64,000 bases of DNA from the NCBI RefSeq assembly GCF_022843985.1, contig NZ_JALHMP010000002.1:178388-242387 (forward strand). Reading direction: 5' to 3'. Of this stretch, positions 1 to 8,249 are shown one piece after another. The stretch is from Phreatobacter sp. Lineage in GTDB: Bacteria > Pseudomonadota > Alphaproteobacteria > Rhizobiales > Phreatobacteraceae. Below the pieces are notes generated by a model. That model worked only from the letters and a program-made list of their open reading frames with translations. It searched no databases and had not been told where the DNA came from. Made by a program: the position numbers and the translations under genes. Positions within the stretch are counted from its first letter, which is position 1. Every line of letters begins with the position of its first letter.

Positions 1-329
1 AGGCGCTGTTCGCGGCCCGTCTCGGCTTCGAGCCCTCCGACGTCGCCGCCAAGGCGCTGCACTACATCACTGGCGTCGTCGGCTATCCGCTCGGCTATTA
101 TCTCCTGACCCGCAACGGGCTTGCGCTGGGCCGGCGCTGGAACGGCTGGCTCTGGGGCACCTTCACCACCTTTATCGCGCTCGGCATCTTCGCCCCGCTC
201 GCCGGCCTGCCCTTCCTGCTCCTTGCCTGGGGCGGCCAGCTCACCATTATGAGCACGATCGGCCATGCCCTCTATGGCGCCATGGCGGCCTATGTCACCG
301 AGATGATGCTCGACCGCGACCGCAGCTGA
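1..329 (+). CDS. 3' end of an integral membrane protein, function unknown
   Basis: An open frame enters from the left edge and ends at a TGA at 327-329; about 108 residues are visible. The translated stretch is rich in hydrophobic runs (around GVVGYPLGYYLLT, TFIALGIFAPLAGLPFLLLAW and the region before AAYVTEMMLDRDRS), suggesting three or so membrane segments and a short basic cytoplasmic tail. The pattern resembles small uncharacterised bacterial membrane proteins of the YagU/DUF-type, but no diagnostic motif is visible and the start lies outside the window. A DNA stretch of about 157 bases separates it from the next small gene on the same strand, so they need not be co-transcribed. Confidence 0.7.
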   Translation, partial: ALFAARLGFEPSDVAAKALHYITGVVGYPLGYYLLTRNGLALGRRWNGWLWGTFTTFIALGIFAPLAGLPFLLLAWGGQLTIMSTIGHALYGAMAAYVTEMMLDRDRS

Positions 330-486
330 CTCGTCGCTACGCGGCCCCGGGATCCACATCGCGACATTTGCTGCGACAGGGACAAGGAACCGGCAACCCT
401 GATCGCCGTCAGGGCTTGCCCGTTAACCATTCCTGTACGAGAAAGTCGCCATCGTGCCGCTCAAGAGCACGTTTGAGGATGCGCGC

Positions 487-690
487 ATGACCACCATCAA
501 GCTGCAGATCCCGCCGGACCTCCTGGCCGCGGTCGACCGCTTCATCGAGGAGGAGGTGCCCGACGTGAGCCGTCCCGACGCGCTGCTCGCCGCCCTTCGC
601 GCCTGGGCCGTCGGCAATGGTCTGATGCTGTCCTGGCGCAGCCCGCAGGACCCGCCCGCCACCTGGCCTGCGGCCGCCAACGACGGGTGA
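487..690 (+). CDS. Small ribbon-helix-helix-like protein
   Basis: A 67-residue protein starting MTTIKLQIPPDLLAAVDRF. The short beta-strand-like start with alternating hydrophobics followed by two helices (LLAAVDRFIEEE and RPDALLAALRAWAVGNG) is the layout of MetJ/Arc/CopG-type DNA-binding proteins, which act as homodimers on palindromic operators. I chose this ATG over an in-frame one at 454 because the RHH-like strand begins directly after it. No toxin gene follows, so a toxin-antitoxin role is not supported; the gene instead ends just before a strong terminator. The C-terminal 20 residues are low complexity (W, P, A rich). Family membership is inferred only from fold-like pattern. Confidence 0.6.
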   Translation: MTTIKLQIPPDLLAAVDRFIEEEVPDVSRPDALLAALRAWAVGNGLMLSWRSPQDPPATWPAAANDG

Positions 691-725
691 GGGGCTCGCG
701 CCCCTTCCCCGCGCACGGACATGAC

Positions 726-750
726 GCCCGGCCTCTGCGCCGGGCTTTTC
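726..750 (+). terminator. Rho-independent terminator after the small RHH-like gene
   Basis: A perfect 7-base stem (GCCCGGC at 726-732 pairing with GCCGGGC at 739-745) with a 6-base loop is followed by TTTTC. It lies between two converging genes and is oriented for plus-strand transcription. Confidence 0.85.
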
Positions 751-769
751 CTTTCGGTTGCCTCGCGGC

Positions 770-2044
770 TTAACGGTACCAGAGCGTCGGCAGCGCCGTG
801 GTGAACCACGGGAAGACCGAGATCAGCACCAGCACGAACAGCAGCGGCACCAGGAAGGGCGTCACGCCCGATACGGTGCGTTCGAAGGAGATATTGGCCA
901 CTTTCGACAGGACGAAGAGCACCATCCCGACGGGCGGTGTGATCAGGCCAATCATCAGATTCAGCACCATCACGACGCCGAACTGGACGGGATCGATGCC
1001 GACCTTCAGGATGATGGGCATCAAGATCGGCACGAGAATGGAGATCACCGCGATCGTCTCCATGAAGCAGCCCACCACCAGCAGGAAGAGGTTGATGAGC
1101 AGCATGATCAGCAGCGGGTTGTCGGTGATCGACAGCAACCCTGTGGCAATCGCCTCGGTCACGCGCGTGGTGGTCAGCACCCAACCGAACAGCGACGCGG
1201 CGGCGACGATGATGAGCACGCTGGCCGTGGTCTCGATGGTCTCCACCGTGATGCGGTAGAACTGTTTGAGCGACAGCGACCGGTAGAGCAGCGCCCCGAG
1301 CAGCAGCGCCCAGGCGCAGGCCGCGATCGCCGCCTCGGTCGGCGTGAAGATGCCCAGCGACATCCCGCCGATGATCAGCGCCGGTGTGAACAGCGCCGGG
1401 ATCGCGCGGACGAAGGTCTGCCCCAGCGCCTTCATCCGGAACACCTGGTCGCGGCCGATCCCGTGCCGGCGTGCATACCAGGTGACGTAGAACATCAGGA
1501 TCACCGCCATGAGGACTCCGGGAATGAGCCCGCCGGCGAAGAGCTGGCCGATGGAGACATTGCCGACGACGCCGAAGATCACCATCGGCAGCGAGGGGGG
1601 GATGATCGGCCCGATGGTCGAGGAGGCCGCGGTGATTCCGACGGCGAACTCGTCCTTGTAGCCATGGTCGCGCATGGCCTTGATCTCGATCGTGCCGAGG
1701 CCTCCGGCATCCGCCACGGCCGTTCCCGACATGCCCGCGAAGACCACCGAGCCCACGACATTGACGTGGCCGAGGCCGCCTTTCATCCAGCCGACCGCCG
1801 AGACGGCGAAATCATAGATGCGGTTGGTGATGCCGGCGGTGTTCATCAGGTTGCCGGCGAGGATGAAGAAGGGCACGGCCAGCAGCGGGAAGGAATCGAC
1901 GCCGCCGGCCATGCGGTGGAGCACCACGAAGTCCGGGATCATCGTCTCGAACTTGATGTAGGCGAGTGACCCCGCCGCGAGTGCCACGAAGATCGGCGTA
2001 CCGAGGAGCAAAAGGATGACGAAGATGCCGAAAAGCCAGAACAT
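770..2044 (-). CDS. dctM: TRAP transporter large permease (DctM type)
   Basis: A 424-residue, almost wholly hydrophobic protein with about 11-12 predicted membrane segments, the usual length for DctM. It forms the ion-coupled translocation subunit of a tripartite ATP-independent periplasmic (TRAP) carrier for organic acids. Typical family stretches are seen: the N-terminal LFGIFVILLLLGTPIFVAL, a GGLGTIEIKAM segment and the repeated PPxxP-like turn IGPIIPPSLPMVI. It follows the small permease gene by 9 bases and is the last gene of the regulator-dctP-dctQ-dctM order on this strand. The substrate cannot be read from the sequence; dicarboxylates or other small carboxylates are usual for the family. 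Confidence 0.95.
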   Translation of the reverse strand: MFWLFGIFVILLLLGTPIFVALAAGSLAYIKFETMIPDFVVLHRMAGGVDSFPLLAVPFFILAGNLMNTAGITNRIYDFAVSAVGWMKGGLGHVNVVGSVVFAGMSGTAVADAGGLGTIEIKAMRDHGYKDEFAVGITAASSTIGPIIPPSLPMVIFGVVGNVSIGQLFAGGLIPGVLMAVILMFYVTWYARRHGIGRDQVFRMKALGQTFVRAIPALFTPALIIGGMSLGIFTPTEAAIAACAWALLLGALLYRSLSLKQFYRITVETIETTASVLIIVAAASLFGWVLTTTRVTEAIATGLLSITDNPLLIMLLINLFLLVVGCFMETIAVISILVPILMPIILKVGIDPVQFGVVMVLNLMIGLITPPVGMVLFVLSKVANISFERTVSGVTPFLVPLLFVLVLISVFPWFTTALPTLWYR

Positions 2045-2053
2045 GCTCAGCCC

Positions 2054-2608
2054 TCAATCGATGATGAGGCCCTGACGGGCCGGGTCCGGGCGCCAGCCAC
2101 GGCGGGCATTGGCGATGAACATCTGGCCGGCACGCCAGAGCATGAGCAGGCAGCCGACGAGGATGCCGCCATAGACGATGCTCATCGACAGGTCGAAGAC
2201 CGTCATGCGCTGGATCTCCATGCGCTCGGTCACCTGCCAGGCGAACCAGACGAGCAGGGCGACGAAGCCCAGCACGATCACGTCGATCAGGAAGTTGAGC
2301 AGGCGGACGGCCGGTGCCGGAAGGAACTGATGCAGCACCTCCACGGCGATGTGGCTGCGCCGGCGCATGGCCACTGCCGAGCCGACGAAGGTCACCCACA
2401 TCAGCAGGTAGCGGGCGATCTCCTCCGTCCATGCGAAGGACGAGTTGAGGATGTAGCGGGAGAAGAACTGGAGGAAGACGACGAAGGCCATCAACCAGAA
2501 CAGGGCGAAGGCGATCCAGTCCTCGGGATAGTGCTCGATCTGCACATCCGGGTCTTCGACGACGATCAGATGATCGGCGCCGGGCGCGGTCGGGGGCTGC
2601 GGTGACAT
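2054..2608 (-). CDS. dctQ: TRAP transporter small permease (DctQ type)
   Basis: A 184-residue protein with four hydrophobic segments, the DctQ topology, starting at an ATG at 2608 preceded by AAGG. It contains the characteristic SFAWTEEIARYLLMWVTFVG segment found in DctQ proteins and a second pair of helices near the C-terminus. It partners DctM in the inner membrane and receives the ligand from DctP. An open frame continues upstream of this ATG but overlaps dctP in another register and has no protein-like character, so the short start is preferred. Confidence 0.92.
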   Translation of the reverse strand: MSPQPPTAPGADHLIVVEDPDVQIEHYPEDWIAFALFWLMAFVVFLQFFSRYILNSSFAWTEEIARYLLMWVTFVGSAVAMRRRSHIAVEVLHQFLPAPAVRLLNFLIDVIVLGFVALLVWFAWQVTERMEIQRMTVFDLSMSIVYGGILVGCLLMLWRAGQMFIANARRGWRPDPARQGLIID

Positions 2609-2712
2609 GGGAACCTTGTCGGCCAGGCGGTGTGGGACGCTGCAGGGGACGGTGGCGCCGGCGCAGGCACCACCGTCCCCAGTGTCGGAGCGGAGCGGGC
2701 GGCGGGGCCGCC

Positions 2713-3723
2713 TCAGCTGGAGGAGGCGAGCCCCTGGAGTGCGTCGTATTCGGCCTTCGACCAGCCGGCGCCAGAGGCCGCATCGTTGTGCAGCGGCACA
2801 GCCGCAGCCCGGAACGCCGCGCGGTCCGGTGAGATGACGGTCTTGCCGAGCTTGCGGAATTCCTCCGCCAGCTTCTGCTCGCTCTCGCGGATCTGGTTCG
2901 ACGCGCGCGAGGCGGCCTCCATCAACACGTCCGAGAAGATCTTTTTCTCCGCGTCGTTCAGCCGGGCCCAGATGTGGCTGCCGACGATCGACAGCAGCGA
3001 CTCCGTGATGTGGCCGGTGAGCATGATGTGGCTCTGCACCTCGTAGAACTTCTTCGCCATGATCGTGGGAAGCGGGTTCTCCTGGCCGTCGACCGTGCCC
3101 TGCTGCAGCGCCAGATAGACTTCGGCGAAGGCGATCGGCGTGGCGTTGGCGCCCACCGACTTGGTGAACATCAGGAAGAGAGGCGCCGGCGGCACGCGCA
3201 GCTTCATGCCGCGCATGTCCTCGGGCTTGTTGATCGCACGGTTGGCGGTCACATGGCGCTCGCCGTAATAGGTGAGGGCGGTCACCTTGTGTCGCGTGCG
3301 GCCCTCGTAGCCCGAGGCGATCTGCCGGAACAGCGGCGAGTCGCGGTAGGCCCTCCAGTGGTTGAAGTCGCGCAGCACATAGGGCGCGTTGGTGATGGCG
3401 ATCGGCCTGTGGATTGAGCCGGCAAAGGCGACGCCGGTATAGATGATGTCGACCGTTCCGAGGCCGAGCGCCTCGTTGATCTGGTTCTCGTTGCCGAGCT
3501 GCGAAGCCGGGAAGACCTCGATCTGGTATTTGCCATTGGTTCGCTTGGCGATCTCCGAGGCGGCCCAGAGCGCATCGGTGTGATAGGGCTCGGCGGTCTC
3601 GTAGACATGGGCCCATTTCAGCTTCGTCTGCTGGGCGCGCAGCGGCGTGGCGCTGAAGGGGGCGATGGCTGTCGTTGCAAGTCCGGCGCCCGCGATCAGG
3701 GCGTTGCGGCGTGTGATGGTCAT
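2713..3723 (-). CDS. dctP: TRAP transporter solute-binding protein (DctP family)
   Basis: A 336-residue periplasmic binding protein. The N-terminus TITRRNALIAGAGLATT is a twin-arginine-like signal followed by an alanine-rich h-region and a cleavage site near LRAQQ. The body has DctP family landmarks: ASQLGNENQINEALGLGTVDI, the helix after MRGMKLRVP, and the TVDGQENP segment that surrounds the conserved carboxylate-clamping arginine region (RVPPAP). It is followed by dctQ after 104 bases and preceded by the GntR-type regulator at 96 bases, giving a four-gene unit. The ligand is unknown; the family mostly binds carboxylic acids, and the GntR/FCD regulator fits a sugar acid or similar catabolic substrate. 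Confidence 0.94.
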   Translation of the reverse strand: MTITRRNALIAGAGLATTAIAPFSATPLRAQQTKLKWAHVYETAEPYHTDALWAASEIAKRTNGKYQIEVFPASQLGNENQINEALGLGTVDIIYTGVAFAGSIHRPIAITNAPYVLRDFNHWRAYRDSPLFRQIASGYEGRTRHKVTALTYYGERHVTANRAINKPEDMRGMKLRVPPAPLFLMFTKSVGANATPIAFAEVYLALQQGTVDGQENPLPTIMAKKFYEVQSHIMLTGHITESLLSIVGSHIWARLNDAEKKIFSDVLMEAASRASNQIRESEQKLAEEFRKLGKTVISPDRAAFRAAAVPLHNDAASGAGWSKAEYDALQGLASSS

Positions 3724-3819
3724 GGGGTGTCCTCCCTACCCGTGGTGGTGATGGTTTGGGCGGTTGATCCGCCGCTTGTTGCCGCGCCGCCCTTGGCGGG
3801 TGCACGCGGTGTGAATGTC

Positions 3820-4548
3820 TCAGGCGCGCTTCAGGTCGGGCCGCCCCGTATCCTCCAGGAAAAAGTCCGGATTGAAGCGCTCGAGATCCTCGGCGCCGAG
3901 TTTGAGCCCGTCGAGATGCCGGCCCATGGCTTCGGCGGCGGCGTCCGGCCGGCGTTGTTCGATGGCCTTCAGCACGGCGTCGTGCTCGGCGACCACCCGC
4001 GCCATCCGTCCGGCGAGGGGCAGGGTCAGGCGTCGGAACCGGTCGACCTGCAATTTCACATGCCTGACGAGCGACCAGACGCCGGGATGGCCGCCGGCAG
4101 CGGCAATCGCCTCGTGAAAGGCCTCGTCAGCCCGGTGAAAGGCTTCGGTATCGCCGGCTTCGGCTGCTTCCGCCGTGCGGGCCACGATGGCGCCGAGCTC
4201 GATGATCTGGCTTCGGGACGCGCGCTCCACGGCAGCGCGTACCGCATGCTGCTCCAGAACCCGCCGGATGGTGATCGCTTCGGGAAGGTCGGCGAGCGGG
4301 ATGCGCGAGACATAGGTCCCTGACTTCGAGACGATGTCCACCAGCCCCTCGTCCGACAGGCGCAGCAAGGCCTCGCGCACCGGCGTGCGGCTGACGCCGT
4401 GCTGGGCGGCGATATCCTTCTCGTTGAGCTGAGACCCCGGTGCGAGACGGAGCGACAGGATATCGTCGCGCAACAGGCCATGGACCGTCGTCGCCGCCGT
4501 CCGGCCGCGTGACGCCCTGTCCCGCACTCCCCCGATCACTGTCAGCAT
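3820..4548 (-). CDS. GntR-family transcriptional regulator with FCD domain
   Basis: A 242-residue regulator. Residues about 15-80 form the winged helix-turn-helix, with the family hallmark LNEKDIAAQHGVSRTPVREA followed by the wing VSKSGTYVS. The C-terminal part is an all-helical FCD ligand-binding domain; the D and H residues in RADEAFHEAI, the AEHDAVLKAI histidine and the late GRHLDGL histidine match the usual metal/ligand positions. I start at the ATG at 4548 since an upstream in-frame extension runs through the operator and has no protein-like character. It precedes dctPQM on the same strand and probably controls both itself and the transporter through the palindrome just upstream. Confidence 0.93.
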   Translation of the reverse strand: MLTVIGGVRDRASRGRTAATTVHGLLRDDILSLRLAPGSQLNEKDIAAQHGVSRTPVREALLRLSDEGLVDIVSKSGTYVSRIPLADLPEAITIRRVLEQHAVRAAVERASRSQIIELGAIVARTAEAAEAGDTEAFHRADEAFHEAIAAAGGHPGVWSLVRHVKLQVDRFRRLTLPLAGRMARVVAEHDAVLKAIEQRRPDAAAEAMGRHLDGLKLGAEDLERFNPDFFLEDTGRPDLKRA

Positions 4549-4555
4549 ATCCACT

Positions 4556-4586
4556 CCTGATATGAGAGGTACACCTGATATATCAG
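4556..4586. promoter_or_regulatory. Probable GntR operator: palindrome and repeated half-site
   Basis: CTGATATATCAG at 4575-4586 is a perfect 12-base palindrome, and CCTGATAT occurs twice, at 4556-4563 and 4574-4581, 18 bases apart. The block lies 8-38 bases upstream of the regulator's start codon, where an autoregulatory site for a dimeric GntR/FCD protein would be expected. Binding is inferred. The remaining bases up to 4874 show nothing recognisable. Confidence 0.6.
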
Positions 4587-4874
4587 CTTGGCAACGGGCT
4601 CGGGAAGAATGCAGGTGGCGCGGGGGATCGGGTGTGGCGCGAGATTGCGCAGCGAGTCGCGGTCCGTGATCACGGGGTGACGACGCGGCCAGACCGACGT
4701 GACAGGAGCAGGACCCGTCAACTGGCGTCAGATCCGTACCGGTCCTGACCAACCTGAACTGGGGGTATGGCGATGGGGGAGAGCATGTAGACAGCCGCGG
4801 CGCAGGTCCGACGCCGATCCGGTTTGTGGCCGAATTGAGTATGGACGCTGAGTGGCTGCTGCAGCGGAGGGCGG

Positions 4875-5216
4875 ATGCCAAGGCTGTTGGGTCTGACTGC
4901 CTTGATGGCGGTGGTATTCAGTACAACCTATGCGTTGATGAATGCCGATGTTCTTGACCCCAGTGCCGGCGTTCGAGCGGTCACTGCGCAAATTCTGGTC
5001 CTGGTCGTCAGCATTTTCGGAGCGAGCCGATCCACGTGGGTCGTGGTTACCGCGGTGCTGAATGCCGAGATGCAGGTCTGGATGACGATCCGCGTGTCAC
5101 GCCATGGCTCCCCTTTGGAATACCGGTTCTGGCTGGCGATTCACACTGCAGTCGGAATGGCATTCCTCGGGCTTGTCATCCGTTCCGCGGCAAAACTAGC
5201 GAATGCCGGCGTCTGA
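4875..5216 (+). CDS. Small membrane protein, function unknown
   Basis: A 113-residue protein with three or four hydrophobic stretches (LLGLTALMAVVFSTTYAL, ILVLVVSIFGAS, IHTAVGMAFLGLVI). The ATG at 4875 has GGAGG at 4866-4870, which supports expression. I recognise no family. Codon use is less GC-biased than in the flanking operons, and the same holds for the next kilobase, so this patch may have been acquired or be under weaker selection. No partner gene is obvious; the next genes on the other strand are also small membrane proteins. Confidence 0.55.
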   Translation: MPRLLGLTALMAVVFSTTYALMNADVLDPSAGVRAVTAQILVLVVSIFGASRSTWVVVTAVLNAEMQVWMTIRVSRHGSPLEYRFWLAIHTAVGMAFLGLVIRSAAKLANAGV

Positions 5217-5241
5217 CCCTGCGTCATCGGACGGTTGGGAG

Positions 5242-5442
5242 CTATATCCTGCCATTGGGCCGCGGATGGGTTGAAGATCCGGGAATGGTTTTGCCAGGGG
5301 GCATCCGTCCGATCTGTTCGCGAAAGGCTGGTGGATCACGCCGCCAACGACGGTACCACGCGATCACAACCAACCCGATCAGCAGGACCGCGGTCATTGC
5401 CCAGCCCGTGAGGGCATCGAGGTCGAAGTTAGCCTCACCCAA
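5242..5442 (-). CDS. Small single-pass membrane protein, hypothetical
   Basis: A 66-residue frame with one clear hydrophobic helix (GWAMTAVLLIGLVVIAWY) followed by a basic, proline-rich cytoplasmic tail (RRWRRDPPAF). The N-in/out pattern and size fit small accessory membrane proteins, but no family is recognised. It converges on the small membrane gene ending at 5216 and follows, on the same strand, another single-helix frame 20 bases upstream. Treat as a plausible rather than proven gene. Confidence 0.4.
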   Translation of the reverse strand: MGEANFDLDALTGWAMTAVLLIGLVVIAWYRRWRRDPPAFREQIGRMPPGKTIPGSSTHPRPNGRI

Positions 5443-5462
5443 GATAGTCGTCCTTTGGTATG

Positions 5463-5594
5463 TCAGGGAAGTCTACCACTGAGACCGACTACGAGAATAA
5501 CCAGAATGAGCACGGTCACGATAGCCCATCGTCTTGCAGATGAGGCAAACGGAGTAAAAAGCCACAAAATCCAAGGTGGTCGGTGCCCTCGCAT
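5463..5594 (-). CDS. Possible 43-residue single-helix membrane peptide
   Basis: From an internal ATG at 5594 the frame encodes 43 residues ending in one strong transmembrane helix (WAIVTVLILVILVVGLSG). It ends 20 bases before the next small membrane frame on the same strand, so the two could be co-expressed. A longer frame reaches back to 5756 but that extension is not protein-like. The ribosome-binding site is poor. Low confidence. Confidence 0.3.
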   Translation of the reverse strand: MRGHRPPWILWLFTPFASSARRWAIVTVLILVILVVGLSGRLP

Positions 5595-5833
5595 CAGCTC
5601 TGCTCTTGGTTGTTGCGTCAGGGAGATTCGATTGGGCTCCATCCTACTTGGAAGTTGGAGCCTCCGACAAACCGGGGGCGGTTCAGTATAAGCCACCCAG
5701 CCCGCGTGACGTAACGATCCGAGCTGCACTCCCGAATGGGATCTCACGTCTGCCAAGACGGACGGCGATCTTCGATGTCGTTGCCTTGGCTCGACGATCG
5801 ATGGCCCGTCAAAACAGTCAATGGATCGCCGAC

Positions 5834-6697
5834 ATGCTCAATCGCCGTACTCTATTTGCGACTGCTGGCGCTATCGTCGCATCGCCTGCCTACCTCAGGG
5901 CTCAAGGCACCCGGCTTCGCTTTGCCGTCGGTCCGTTCCAGCCGACGCCTTCGGACACGCGAAGGGCTTTTGAGCCCTTTTTCAGGCATCTGGCCGAGCG
6001 GCTCGGTCGGCCTTATGACCTCGTCGTCACGAATGACTGGGCGGGAATCGCGATCGCGCTGGCCAATGGGCAGGCAGATGTTGCGTGGATGGGGCCCTGG
6101 GGCTACGTCCTTGCCCATCATCAGGGCGGCGCGCAGGCCATCGCCACCGTCAAGTACGATGGCAATCCCTTCTATCATGCGATCATTCTCGCACGTCCGG
6201 GCCTCACAATCTCCTCCTGGCCCGATGGTGCCAAGGGCTTGCGGATCTCCTTCGCCGATGTGGGCTCGACCTCGGGTTGGCTGATCCCGACCCATTATTT
6301 CAGGACGCGCGGGATCGATCCCAAGACCTTCTTCCAGTACCGGGATGGCGCCTCCCATCCGGCCAATGTAACGGCGGTTGCCAATGGCCATGTCGATCTT
6401 GCCACAGATTTCGATCGCAATTTCAACGGTATGGCCGATCGCGGCCTTGTCAGGCGCGATGAGGTGAAGATCGTCTGGACATCCGAGCCTTTGCCGAACG
6501 ACCCGCTTGTTGTCCGCGCCGGCTTTGATCCGGCAATCACGGACCGGATCCGGGAGATTGTCACGGCGATCTCCGAAGGTGATGCACGCAGTATCATGCC
6601 CCCTCGCTACACGGGCTGGGTCAGTGCGGATCACAAGGCCTATGCGCTGATCGAAGCGGCGGGTGTTGCTGTTGGCCGCCTGCAGCCGAAAACCTGA
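5834..6697 (+). CDS. phnD: Phosphonate/phosphite-type ABC transporter binding protein (PhnD family)
   Basis: A 287-residue periplasmic protein. The ATG at 5834 begins MLNRRTLFATAGAIVASPAY, a signal peptide with a twin-arginine-like start; longer upstream starts would bury it. The body has PhnD features: an early VGPFQPTPSDTRRAFEPFF block, ADVAWMGPWGY, and the serine-rich SFADVGSTSGWL segment that in PhnD proteins contacts the phosphonate oxygens. Its stop codon overlaps the start of the permease gene by one base (TGATG), so the three genes are translationally coupled. Ligand identity (phosphonate, phosphite or another oxyanion) is not determined by what is visible, and no C-P lyase genes are nearby. 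Confidence 0.88.
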   Translation: MLNRRTLFATAGAIVASPAYLRAQGTRLRFAVGPFQPTPSDTRRAFEPFFRHLAERLGRPYDLVVTNDWAGIAIALANGQADVAWMGPWGYVLAHHQGGAQAIATVKYDGNPFYHAIILARPGLTISSWPDGAKGLRISFADVGSTSGWLIPTHYFRTRGIDPKTFFQYRDGASHPANVTAVANGHVDLATDFDRNFNGMADRGLVRRDEVKIVWTSEPLPNDPLVVRAGFDPAITDRIREIVTAISEGDARSIMPPRYTGWVSADHKAYALIEAAGVAVGRLQPKT

Positions 6698-7548
6698 TGC
6701 TTTCCCCGCATGCCGCGCCGGGAGGCGGAACGAAACCGACGTCAAAGGATCCTGGGGTGCCGGACAAGCCATCGACCCCGGTGGCCGCACCGGGGCGACG
6801 GCTGGGCTTCTTCCTGCTCCTGCTCGGCGGGGTCGCCTTCTATGCGCTTTGCCTTTCGGTTGCCGAGGTCAGCGTCCCGCGGCTTCTGGAGGGCCTTCCC
6901 CGCCTTGGAACCTGGATCGCCCGATCCTGGCCGCCCGACCTGAGCGAACTCGACGTTCTCGTCTACCGAGGCCTCGAGACCGTGGCGATGGCTACGGTCG
7001 GCGTGTCATTCGGCGCTCTCATCGCAGCCCCTGTCTGTCTGCTTGCGGCACGCAATACCGGCATCTCTCCGCTTGTTGCCCTTCCGGCACGATGGCTTCT
7101 GAATGTTCTGCGCGGGATCGATTCCTTCGTCTTCGCGCTCATCTTCGTTGCCGCCGTGGGGCTCGGGCCATTTGCCGGGGTGCTCGGCATCGCGCTGCAT
7201 ACAGCCGGATCGATCGCCAAGCTCTGGGCCGAAGCCATCGAGGCGACCGAGATCGGCCCGGTCGAGGCGGCTCGGATGAGCGGGGCAGGGCGGCTCAGCG
7301 TGTTCCTGCATGCGCAGTTGCCGGATGTGCTGCCGCAACTCTCCTCGATCCTGCTCTACATGTGGGAGTTCAACGTCCGCGCTTCGACGGTGCTGGGCAT
7401 TGTGGGCGCTGGTGGTATCGGCCAGGAGCTCAAGAACAGTGTCGACCTGCTTCTCTTCGATCGGGTTTTGACGATCCTTCTCGTTATCCTCGTGATGGTC
7501 ACGCTCATCGACCAGTTGAGCGCTTGGCTCCGGCGGCGGCTTTCATGA
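6697..7548 (+). CDS. phnE: Phosphonate-type ABC transporter permease (PhnE family)
   Basis: A 283-residue inner-membrane protein with five to six hydrophobic segments and the binding-protein-dependent transport signature EAIEATEIGPVEAARMSGAG, the EAA loop that docks to the ATPase. It begins inside the stop codon of phnD and its own stop overlaps the start of phnC by four bases (ATGA), a tight three-gene coupling. A 35-residue proline- and lysine-rich cytoplasmic lead precedes the first helix. Transports the ligand captured by PhnD. Confidence 0.9.
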   Translation: MLSPHAAPGGGTKPTSKDPGVPDKPSTPVAAPGRRLGFFLLLLGGVAFYALCLSVAEVSVPRLLEGLPRLGTWIARSWPPDLSELDVLVYRGLETVAMATVGVSFGALIAAPVCLLAARNTGISPLVALPARWLLNVLRGIDSFVFALIFVAAVGLGPFAGVLGIALHTAGSIAKLWAEAIEATEIGPVEAARMSGAGRLSVFLHAQLPDVLPQLSSILLYMWEFNVRASTVLGIVGAGGIGQELKNSVDLLLFDRVLTILLVILVMVTLIDQLSAWLRRRLS

Positions 7549-8249
7549 CCACGGTTCTCGCAGTCTCCGGGCTCTCCAAGCGTTTCGGACACCTGGTCGC
7601 GCTTGACGATGCGTCACTGGAGGTGGCTGCCGGAGAAGTGGTTGCCGTACTTGGCCCCAGCGGATCCGGCAAGTCCACGCTCTTTCGATGCATCGCCCGG
7701 CTGACCGAACCTGATAGGGGTTCGATTCAGATCAACCGGGTCGCCTATGATGGACTGAAGGGCCGCGCCCTGCGCCAAGCCCGCGGCCAGATCGGTGTCG
7801 TCTTCCAACAGTTCAACCTGGTCAGGCGGCGATCGGCGTGTGCCAACGTCATGACGGCGGCTCTGCCATCGCTTCCAGCCTGGCGGGTTGCATTGGGACT
7901 TTATCCGCCCGCCCTCAGGGCCAAGGCCGATGATGCGCTGGCATCGGTGGGGCTTGCCGCTCAACGGAACCAGCGCGCCGATACGCTCTCGGGTGGCCAG
8001 CAGCAGCGGGTGGCCATCGCACGGGCGCTCATGCAGGACAGCTGCATCCTGCTCGCCGATGAGCCTGTCGCAAGTCTCGATCCGGATGCGGCACGCCTCG
8101 TTCTCGGATTGATGCGTGACCTCGCCCGTTCACGCGGCCTCGGCATTCTCTGCACCTTGCATCAACCCGAACTTGCCGCCGAATTCGCAGACAGGATCTT
8201 GTCGATGGAGGCAGGTCGCATCGTCAGCCAAGGTACCTGTCGGGCCTGA
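7545..8249 (+). CDS. phnC: Phosphonate-type ABC transporter ATP-binding protein (PhnC family)
   Basis: A 234-residue ATPase. Walker A is GPSGSGKST near residue 36, the Q-loop lies in GVVFQQFNLV, the signature is LSGGQQQRVAIARAL, Walker B is CILLADEPVASLDP and the switch histidine is in CTLHQPELA. It starts in the ATGA overlap with phnE. The order binding protein-permease-ATPase differs from the common phnCDE order, and the usual second permease is missing, which is normal for homodimeric permeases. No phosphonate catabolic gene follows: the operon stops here and about 625 non-coding bases follow. Confidence 0.92.
   Translation: MTTVLAVSGLSKRFGHLVALDDASLEVAAGEVVAVLGPSGSGKSTLFRCIARLTEPDRGSIQINRVAYDGLKGRALRQARGQIGVVFQQFNLVRRRSACANVMTAALPSLPAWRVALGLYPPALRAKADDALASVGLAAQRNQRADTLSGGQQQRVAIARALMQDSCILLADEPVASLDPDAARLVLGLMRDLARSRGLGILCTLHQPELAAEFADRILSMEAGRIVSQGTCRA

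Noticed and set aside
487..690. Antitoxin of a toxin-antitoxin pair
   Set aside because: The protein is RHH-like but no toxin-like frame lies next to it; a terminator follows directly.
758..1969. 403-residue plus-strand open frame opposite dctM
   Set aside because: Composition is charged, histidine/arginine/aspartate-rich and without any domain; it is the antisense shadow of a clear TRAP permease in high-GC DNA.
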